In this document: positions 55,868-64,000 of the stretch, one piece after another | Layout of the letters: each line of letters begins with the position of its first letter | How positions within the stretch are numbered: the first letter of the stretch is position 1 | Source of the DNA: Chaetoderma sp. LZ-2023a | Taxonomy: Eukaryota; Mollusca; Caudofoveata; Chaetodermatida; Chaetodermatidae | Assembly: GCA_034401795.1 (NCBI GenBank) | Contig: CM067374.1 | Location: forward strand, 98,304,860 to 98,368,859 | Direction of reading: 5' to 3' | DNA length: 64,000 nt | Program-made: the position numbers and the translations under genes | The notes under the pieces: model-generated | The model's database searches: none | Seen by the model: only the letters and a program-made list of their open reading frames with translations | What the model was told of the DNA's origin: nothing

Positions 55868-56700
55868 TAACAAGGGCCTTAATGCTCACCTGGACCACTA
55901 GCATTTGAAGACATAATCAGGGATCGAAATGTACATTTGCCCTGGGGGAACCTGATTTTCAAAAGGGCAAGTAAACTTTGTTAATGGTACACAGGGCAAC
56001 CATGATAAATACTCAGACTAATAGTATTATACTTTGTTTTTGACACCTACCAACTAACTCTTCATTTTAAGGCATTTATTTATTTATTTAATTATTAGAA
56101 AGAGTAACCAGTATGCTTAATGCCATTTCTCAACAATTGTCTATTCTTCAGAATTTACTTGACAAAGCAATATGATTCTAATTTTCTGCCATTTAACTTA
56201 ACATATACGGGCAACCTTAATCTGCAGCGGGCAACCTAAAAATGCATGAAATGGCATCATACATATTTTCATTTATTGCTAACCCTGCATAATACTTTAA
56301 ATTCAGCAGTAACAAGACATAAAATACAAAATTCTAATTGGGAATTCAGTACAATCAATATTTAGTGGGAAATTAATGATGAATGCTGACCACACAATCA
56401 GATTGAGCTTTAGTCCTTAGGTTTCATTCAGTCAATAAAAAAATTTCAATATGGCCATCAAAGCAAAAATTTTGATTGGTCTATGACAACCATGTTTTAC
56501 CAAGGATCAAGTTCTCTTGAACAAACTTTAATCACCCTTAGTTATCGATGAAATTAACTCCATTGAGTTTCAGCCTGATCCGTAAGCAGTTTGTGAGATG
56601 TCATTTTGGAGAACAAGATGGCCACCGGAACAAACGGTTTATGAGTAGTAACGTGTTAAACGATTTCCAGGTAGTTTTTGGAAAATTCAAGATCGCCGCC
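55868..56700. repeat. Family B repeat, truncated and interrupted
   Basis: 'AACAAGGGCCTTAATGCTCA' (55868) is the family B opening also seen at 15128. 56280-56690 parallels 15190-15540 ('TTTAGTGGGAAATTAATGAT', 'AGGATCAAGTTCTCTTGAAC'). An interposed 55915-56280 segment ('GGGCAACC' words) is not in the first copy and may be an insertion. Confidence 0.75.
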
Positions 56701-57640
56701 GATTGCTAAAGTATGGTCCCCCATTCTGCCAAGCACAATCTCCCACACAAGATTAGTCACCGTGACTTTGGACACCAAATTCGATAGGGTTCTTCGAAAC
56801 ACCAAGTACAACCTCCCAAGCCAGATTGGTAACGATCCCTTCAATAGAACTCGTCATCTGGAAATGCAATATTACATAATTAATTAGGCTACCATGACCT
56901 TGAGCTTTGACGTTCTTCGGACGACCCAGCAAAAGCTCTCACACTAGATTGATAATGATCCCTTCAATAGAAATCGAGCTATCATCTGGAAATACAATAT
57001 TACATACTTAATTAGGTCACTATGAACTTGACGTTTGACCGCTTGGCACAAAAATTAATATGGTTCTTCGAACCACCAAGGACAAGCTCGCATGCCAGAT
57101 TGATAATGATCCCTTCAATAGAACTCGAGTTATCATCTGGAAACGCAACATTACGTAATTAATTAGATCACCGTGACCTTGACCGTTGACCATTTGATGG
57201 CAAAATCAATAGACCATGACAGTTTGGCACAAAAATCGATAGGGTTATTTGGACCACCAAGGACAAGCTCCCACATCAGATTCGTAATGATCCCTTCAAT
57301 AGAACTCGAGCTATCATCCGGAAACGCAATATTACGTAATTAATTATGGCACTATGACCTTAATATCTGACAATTTGACTTTCAAGTAAAATCAATAGGC
57401 TTCTTCGGACCACCAAGGACAAGTTCCCACACCAGATTCGTAATGATCCCTTTAATAGAACTTGAGTTATCATCCGGAAACGCAATATTACATAATTAAT
57501 TAGGTCAGTGACCTTGATCTTTGACCGTTTGATGCCAAAACCGAGGGTTCTTCGGACCACCAAGGACAAGCTCCCACGCCAGATTGGTAATGGTCCCCTC
57601 AATAGAACTCGAGCTATCATTCGGAAATGAAACCTGAACA
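56700..57640. repeat. ~140 bp tandem repeat, about six copies
   Basis: Each unit has 'GGACCACCAAGGACAAGCTC', 'AATGATCCCTTCAATAGAAC', 'CGAGCTATCATC..GAAA' and 'TTACGTAATTAATTA' followed by 'GTGACCTTGACC.TTGACC'. Minus- and plus-strand open frames across it are periodic. It sits exactly between a family B fragment and the family B block that resumes at 57715. Confidence 0.88.
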
Positions 57641-57692
57641 GACAGACGAACAAAGCAAATGCTATATATCCCACCCCACCCCTATATTTATA

Positions 57693-57714
57693 GGGGGGGG
57701 GGGGGGGGGGGGGG
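57693..57714. repeat. Poly-G run
   Basis: 22 consecutive G, directly before the family B block. Its length is likely to be assembly-sensitive. Confidence 0.9.
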
Positions 57715-58565
57715 TATAATTAACCAATCAAAATTCTGTATACAAGTTCTAAAACCTACCAGCCTAGTATCTTTCCAGCCAGGTCTGGTTAAATTTCATC
57801 TTAGCATCTTGACTGATTTCCCGCTTTTTTTAGTAACTTATTTTTAGGAAAATTCAAGATGGCCGCCAAAAAATTGATCCAACTGAGTTTGCTTGAAATC
57901 AGCCAAGTGGTTAATGAGGAGTAGGCTTACAATTTCGAGAAATGCTAAGAAAATCCAAGATGGTCAACAGAAAAATTGATCAATCAGAATTCTATATACA
58001 TGTTTTGAAACATATCATCTTAGTATCCTTCCAGCCAAGTCTGGTTGAAATTGCCCATGAGGAGTAGCACTTTAAAGGATTTCCAGCCATTTATCGGAAA
58101 ATTCAAGATGGGCACGAAAAAAATAGACCAGTCAAAATTATATTCTGAGAATACCTCTCTAGGGTCCTCCCAAACGAGTTTGCTTAAAATTGGCCAAGTG
58201 GTTAATGAGGAGTAGGCTTTTAACTGATTTCCAGACATTTTCATAAAATTGAAGATGGACGCTGGAAATATTGACCAATCAGAATTCTCGTTAGAAATGT
58301 TGAAACCTACCAGCATAGAATTAGTCCACCCAAGTTCCGCTGAAGTCAGGCCACTTATATTGGAGGAGTATCATTTTAAATGATTTCCGGAAAATCTCCA
58401 AGATGGATGCCAGAAAAAAGGACCAATCAAAATTCTCAATGTCAGTTCTGGAGCCTACCACGATAGGCTTCTTCCAAACAAATTTGGTTGAAATCGGTCA
58501 AAGCATAAATGAGGAAATGCGATTTGACCAACGGACGGCCGCCATGGAATAAGCTCACCAGGATC
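57715..58565. repeat. Family B repeat block
   Basis: About four units with 'CCAATCAAAATTCTGTATAC', 'TTTCCAGCCAGGTCTGGTTA' and 'CAAGATGGCCGCC' words. It closes ACCAACGGACGGCCGCCATG then GAATAAGCTCACC near 58560. Together with 55868-56700 it may once have been one array, split by the 140 bp tandem repeat. Confidence 0.82.
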
Positions 58566-59560
58566 AAATGTACTGTTGAATATTTTGGACTTAATTTTTT
58601 TGAAAGGCAGCAATCTTACATCATGTTCAAAATTGTACTAACTGACATGTTTCTGTGTTTTGTTTTGGAAATATATTAACTAACTTATGAGCTGTCCAAG
58701 CTCAGGATACCAATTAATAATCAGATCTACTGATGAGAGAGGGCACTGCCTTAGTAACATTGTATACAAGGCAGAACCGGTCTATAACGGAAAATGTATG
58801 AACCAGCAGAAAGTAATCGTTAAAGATTTTCTTGCATGTCACCCAAAACAGATGTCAGCTTTAGAAAGAACGAAGCTGTGAAATAAAAACGGAAAACTGC
58901 TTAGTACATGTAGTAAGAAAAACAATCCAGTTGGAAGTTGCTGGCTTCTCTGGACATTAAAAAATATCCTTGCAGCTCCTTGTAATGGCCTGGATTTGGC
59001 AACAGGAGACATCACAGCACACCAAAACCAATACCGGCATAACTTGAGTGAGAAAGACTAACAATATTAGGTTTAATATATTATGATGCCTAGTTAAGGC
59101 TATTAATATATCCAGGTGTAAGTCAGTGTTCCATGTATTTAAATACAACGATTAGGATACCATATATGTACCAGAATATTATAGAAAATCATAGATAATG
59201 ATTATCATAATTATGAAATATAAACGACCCTATGCTCTGCTACTTGTACATGTAGCTAACTAAAATTGTGATATATATAATATAATTATAGAAGTAATCT
59301 GAAAAAATATGATCTTATGTTATTTTTTTAAACATCACAATTTCTTAAGGGATCCTCATAAGACATCCTTTTTACTAAATTATCCTGGATTAAATAAGAG
59401 TAGTGTAAATATTTCATGTTTTTGTTTAAACTCACAACTACATGATTCTATGGAACATTTCTGACAACCACCTATGCCATAACCACAGCACATCACACTT
59501 TATAGTGGCATTATGGGTATGTGCCAGCAGCCAGACATGACAAATATCTGAAAAATAATG
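58565..59560. other. Family F remnant, otherwise nothing recognised
   Basis: 'TGTTGAATATTTTGGACTTA' (58573) and 'ATGTTCAAAATTGTACTAAC' (58623) are facing family F words. The rest, including a 64-codon plus-strand open frame at 58687-58881, shows no domain. Confidence 0.45.
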
Positions 59561-59830
59561 GCAGTAAGAGCAATCTCGCAATCAGACCCTCGCCCTCCTG
59601 TTTTGTGACATTTGAAACTTTCAGATTTTCTGAATTTTTCCTATTTCTTTTTGGGTGATCACACGCAAAGTTGTGGAATCCTAGTGTACAGTTAAACTTT
59701 TTGTACTAAATTTTATTCAAATCGGACGAGTAGTTTCTGAGAAATCCATAGATCTAGAATTTAATCCAATCCGGATTCAGGGTTTTTATCTGGAGCACGG
59801 CCAAAGTCTAGATGTGGATCAGTACATTTT
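59560..59830. repeat. Dispersed repeat family E, copy 2
   Basis: Matches 925-1250 (see there), same orientation. Confidence 0.6.
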
Positions 59831-60305
59831 GAGATATAGTTCCAGATGCATACACATATGTGCACGCACACACCTGATTGCAATATCCTCTTCCCTTTGT
59901 GGCATGTGGATAATTAAATGATAAAGTGAAGGGCCATCACTCTTGTCAATGCATTCCTTCTCTAATTACAGCTTCAATCTCACTTCCAGTGAATAGCCCG
60001 GCAAAGCACCCAATATATATGGACATCGCAATAGTTTGTAGATATTGACTAAACAGTATTACTGTGTAGCTCTAGATAGAGCAAGCAATCCTATCCAACT
60101 TTCTATTACTGTATATTAAATACATGACACAAGGGTCGTAACAGTTATAAATATTAATTAGCAAGGGTGGTTGACAGGTGATTTTTGCTAGAAAAAGGTA
60201 GAACAAATATCTACGTGTCACTGGGATCAAACAAATATTTAGAAATGTGCACTGTAAATATACTGAATAAGATCAATCTATTTTGTGAATATTTCTTATG
60301 ACCTA
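59830..60305. other. Nothing recognised
   Basis: Unassigned sequence with a short CA/TG-rich word at 59850-59875. Confidence 0.4.
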
Positions 60306-60309
60306 ATTC

Positions 60310-60460
60310 TGTGGGGCCTTCAAGACTATTTTAGAAAATTTACCACTGGAATGACTGGCTCAGTTTAAAAAAATAGTCTTCTCTTGGTCTGCAAATGGAC
60401 ATTTCTCAAGCCCACTACAAAGGCCGTTTTTGGCTGATATGAGGGTTAAAGGGTTAATTG
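60310..60460. repeat. Family P foldback MITE, one arm shortened
   Basis: 'AGAAAATTTACCACTGGAAT' on the left, 'AAAAAATAGTCTTCTCTTGG' and 'TTTTTGGCTGATATGAGGGT' on the right, with much of the second arm deleted. Confidence 0.85.
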
Positions 60461-61020
60461 TGTGTTATTTCTGTCATTTAGTGGGTGTTCCTTGTGAATT
60501 TCAAACTGCTAAATAACGTTCATGGGAGTGTCTCGTGACAGAACTTTTAACATGCTATGAAATATTTAATGATCATATAAATATAGTCACAAAATATTCT
60601 ATTTGTGCAACAATTTGTGAGTTGAAAATTTCTATTGAACCGCTAGTCAGTTTAGCAAGTCAATGACACTGATACAGGTTATTTATCAGCTAATGACTAA
60701 TAAAAACCTTTATGATCATTCAAAGTCACTGTTAGTACATCGTGCTGATGGTACAAATTTATTTTAACCCTTAGCACACTGATGTAAATATTCTATCATT
60801 TATGGTGTCAATACCAAAGAAACAAGTGTACATCTTTCAACAATTTTGCTGGAAGATGTTGATGTCTATGACAGCATCATCTTCCACCAAATTTGTCAAA
60901 AAAATAAACACCAGTTCATCTTTTACTTAAAATTGAAAATTTTAAATTTTGACACCAGAATGGTAAGGGTTAACATGTTTCCATAATCCTGATAACGTGG
61001 AGAAATGAAAGATGATTTAA
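60460..61020. other. Nothing recognised
   Basis: AT-rich. A short quasi-palindrome around 60840-60900 ('CATCTTTCAACAATTTTGCT', 'GGAAGATGTTGATG', 'ATCATCTTCCACCAAATTTG') could be a small hairpin. Confidence 0.4.
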
Positions 61021-61255
61021 CCATTTAACTCCCAAAATTCCTCAAGAAAAATTCAATTTTCTCATAGAAAATTTCTATACCAAGACTAGGCTATTTTAGA
61101 AAAATTACCACTGGAATGACTGACAGGCTTGGTTATTGAGCCAGTCATTTGCGTGATAAATTTTCAAAAATAGACTTCTTTCGGTCTGCAAATGTTCATT
61201 TCACAAGACCACTGTATGTCTTTTTTTAACCAGCTTGAGGTCAGTTAAACGGTTA
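61020..61255. repeat. Family P foldback MITE
   Basis: 'AACCATTTAACTCCCAAAAT' start; arms 'TACCACTGGAATGACTG' and 'CAGTCATTTGCGTGATAAAT'; right end 'CCAGCTTGAGGTCAGTTAAA'. Confidence 0.85.
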
Positions 61256-62700
61256 GAAAATTCTGTTATTCCGACAAATGAAAATCCTTCATCTCGGATG
61301 TAACACACAAAAATATATTACAATGTATTATGGTAATTTTTAAGAGAACCTTTGAAATAAAATTGAACATTTCTTTTTATGCACTATAAATAGATGATTG
61401 TCATTTACTCATTTACAGATATATACTACTCAAATTTATCTTGTTGACTTGAGTTGTACCATATATAGCTAAGAAAAACTAAAAATGAAAATAATTCCTT
61501 CCTTCCTCTGGGTTGCCTGTCTGAATGCCCCATTAATGAGTGTCTTTTAATGACTCATTGATAATTTTCACAATTGAGTAAAAATGTCAATTTTATAATA
61601 GTCCTTTTCCACAATGGCGTATTTTGAGAAAATACCTTCCCACAATGCATTGCGCACACCACTTCTGTTTGCTAACCGTGCCAGTGGTTCAGATACAATG
61701 CACTTTAAGAAGTTTATATGAATAACTAAGATCATGCAATATTATTGAAATCATACATCATTGAGCGAAGCCAATTTTCAATACATTTCTGTACTCATTT
61801 TTATATTTTTGTAAATTTTAATTTAATTGCTATTTTAAAATACCCCCCTATTGTCCACTTGATGTATAACATGCATAATGTTCATACATATACATACAAA
61901 TTGAAAATTTTACAAAAATTAATGTTCAGGCAATTGGATGCTCTTTCGAATGACGTATGACTTCAATAATATTGTGATGTTAGTTTATCATAGAAATGTA
62001 GAAGTGTATTTTAGCGCAATAGTAACTCAATGTGGGTCGGCTGCTTGTTGTTGACTTTACCCGCCAACAGTGGTAATTTGAGCATTGACTTAGGGGAATC
62101 ATGCCCTAATGACGTCAATGTGGGATTGTACACGCATTGAAATTAGTCAAAAGATCTATTTGCTATTGGCATCAATATTTGAATTTATATTCTAAGCCTT
62201 GTATCCAAAATTTATTTTTTATCAAAAAAGCAAACCTACAGAATGGTTCCATATACAAAAACAAACCTACAGACTGGTTCCTAATTCATTGGTCAGGTAA
62301 AATTATAAATAAACGCTTTAGACAAGAATTAACTCATGACCAAATGTTCCATTCATGGATATTACGAATAATGCTATATCTCTCTTTTATGTATTCATGT
62401 CAAAAAATTTAACCTACGGAAATTTAAAATGCTAAAAAATATACATGTAGGGCAGGGCTTCAGAAGCAGAATTTTCCCAGACGGACATGCCACTTCGGGA
62501 GGGGGAAGGGGTGGGGGTGTGTATGAGTGAAAATGCATGATGCAACTGTATGCATAAAACGCTCATTAGTAACTGCGGTTTCTAATAGGACAAGGGCTGT
62601 AAATTCTTTAAATCCAAACCTCTGAGAAAGGGTAGCGACTTCTTTTAGGTATATTTCAAGAACAAATTGGGGGAAAAATGCATCAAAAAAAATAACACGA
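61255..62700. other. Nothing recognised
   Basis: AT-rich sequence with plus-strand open frames of 60-91 codons (61745-61960, 62137-62412) that show no domain and no repeated family member. 'TACAGAATGGTTCC' and 'TACAGACTGGTTCC' repeat at 62237 and 62268. A G-rich patch lies at 62498-62520. Confidence 0.4.
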
Positions 62701-63420
62701 AATTAGAACACATTAAATTTTTCATGCTAGAAATTCTTACCATCGTATGACTATGCTTAATGTATACCTTATATCTGCGGAAGTCAAATTATTAATTGGG
62801 ATCGCCTAAACATTGCATATATTTTAATAAACATTGTATATTTCATCAAAACTAATCCAAAGTTTGACATAAAATGGCGCCGATAAAAATCAGAAATCAC
62901 ATGATAGCTTCCGCTATACGACGAGTTTAGGCTGTTAACCGAGTAGCAGGAAGACACTAATAGTAGTAGCCGCTTAGAGACTTTTCACATAAATAGGAGG
63001 GGAGCTTCGAGTAGCTATGAGAGTGATGGCATAAACTCATCCTATAGCTGATTAATACTCGGTAGAATGTAATGTAACAAAGTCGGCCGGGACGAAATCG
63101 CCCAAGTGAACAAAAATCTCAGCAGTAAATATACTGCTGACTACATTTACTGATTAGGTAAGTGAATTTATTGCTCAAATTGTTTTAAAAACATTATCTC
63201 CTGTATATATTTATTATTAATTTGCAATATTTGCGACGTTGCAAAATCGGTTTTTATTTGGGATGTCTCCTTCCAGTCCAGATAAATTTCAGTGGAATGC
63301 CTCCAATCACAAAAGCGCTTTAATTTTGCTCATCCAACTTAAGAAGGGATCTAACCTCATTTTATTTCTTACATTGTTTTGGGTGATTTTATGTTGGTTG
63401 AAGACAATACATGTACAATG
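62700..63420. repeat. Dispersed repeat family G, copy 2
   Basis: 62730-62910 parallels 46860-47060. 63295-63350 ('GCCTCCAATCACAAAAGCGC', 'CCAACTTAAGAAGGGATCTA') parallels 47040-47060 and 47235-47260. It is diverged and shares words with the hAT interior. Confidence 0.6.
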
Positions 63421-64000
63421 ACTTGTCAGTTTGAGTTTTATTTCATCATTTAAGAATGATAGACGTAAGATTTACAAATATTACATAGAGTATAAGCGGG
63501 AAATTGTGGGTAGAATTTTTTTATTCACAATGATTTAACAAAATACATACACGTACATTGCTGTCCGACTGGACATCACATTTACCGGTCATTGAAGACA
63601 ATTCTCGGTCATGTCCGGACAATATGGACATTTTTGAAGCCCTGATGTAGGGCTATATTTCATGTTTACATGATTGTCTCGCTAATTCCACTTGAAATAA
63701 GTTTTATTTGACAAGCTTGATGCATTATTACCATAAAGCAACATTTAGAATATATTTCCAGGACATGCTTAAAAAGAATAAGAAATATAAGTATACTTGG
63801 AATAAACGGCAATATTTCGTACAGACATGTATACAATTGTAACTAGTAAAACTCATTCTTTCTCACCTGCTTTTGTTTCTGTTCCATCTGATGTTTGACA
63901 TCATAGACTGGGCAGCAAACTGTCATTATTTTTCTTGATGTACACCATAGGAAGAATACATGGTTTATGAGTCTTCGTAGCACCAAGAGTGCCTTACATG
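63420..64000. other. Nothing certain; possible minus-strand splice donor
   Basis: A minus-strand CAG|GTGAGA word occurs at 63869-63861, a good donor sequence, but no open frame of convincing length precedes it in the phase the zf exons need. No other feature. Confidence 0.3.

Noticed and set aside
63840..63905. Possible upstream common exon of the zinc-finger gene ending CAG|GTGAGA at 63867
   Set aside because: The donor is good, but in the phase required by the zf exons the frame is open for only about 11 codons before a stop and no convincing acceptor precedes it.

Overview
The window looks like non-coding-rich nuclear DNA from a mollusc, most likely a bivalve. The reasons are AT-rich intron/intergenic sequence, microsatellites, no compact operon-like coding, metazoan C2H2/CCHC zinc-finger exons with GT-AG style acceptors, and abundant dispersed repeats of the 'AAGATGGCCGCC ... 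CAGGTGAGCTAA' and 'AAGGGAGATAA' kind that I associate with bivalve genomes. The taxon is an inference, because no host gene here is diagnostic.

The only convincing host coding content is a set of ten short exons, all on the minus strand, spread over 55 kb. I number them in transcription order: zf1 54930-55321, zf2 42517-42869, zf3 39892-40313, zf4 31852-32258, zf5 26494-26930, zf6 24168-24568, zf7 20696-21096, zf8 18266-18576, zf9 3860-4116 and zf10 472-701. Each starts at a 3' splice site, each enters its open frame in the same phase (two bases complete a split codon), each carries a variable linker followed by a pair of zinc fingers (three in zf3), and each runs to its own stop codon with no downstream donor needed. 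That is the layout of mutually exclusive 3'-terminal exons, as in Drosophila lola, mod(mdg4), fruitless and broad: one shared N-terminal part (BTB in those fly genes) spliced to alternative DNA-binding ends. The shared 5' exons are not recognisable here and should lie at higher coordinates on the minus strand. The exons fall into two sequence subfamilies in two spatial blocks (zf1-zf3 and zf4-zf10), and zf6/zf7 are a clear recent duplication.

Everything else is mostly mobile and repetitive DNA in the long introns. From low to high coordinate: a ~470 bp element with 81 bp perfect inverted ends (4419-4890) abuts a ~6.9 kb inverted-repeat-bounded unit (4890-11812), which holds a decayed DIRS-like tyrosine-recombinase retrotransposon on the minus strand. 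A gene-poor stretch with microsatellites follows, then an array of 'AAGATGGCCGCC' repeats (15.1-17.5 kb). The zf8-zf5 block is interspersed with palindromic foldback MITEs. A 5'-truncated non-LTR retrotransposon end sits at 30.36-31.13 kb, inside another repeat. After zf4 come a ~190 bp tandem repeat and a 5 kb array of the second 'AAGATGGCCGCC' family (34.4-39.5 kb). Beyond zf3/zf2 lie tandem repeats, a ~400+ bp segment present twice 4 kb apart (43.7 and 47.7 kb), a hAT-type element sitting in a TA microsatellite (49.5-51.1 kb), a SINE-like repeat (52.1 kb), another repeat array (52.6-54.6 kb) and zf1. Above zf1 I see only repeats and featureless sequence.

No rRNA, CRISPR array or bacterial-type feature is present. 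I saw no tRNA gene by eye but did not fold the whole window systematically. Repeat boundaries are by-eye estimates unless stated to be exact.
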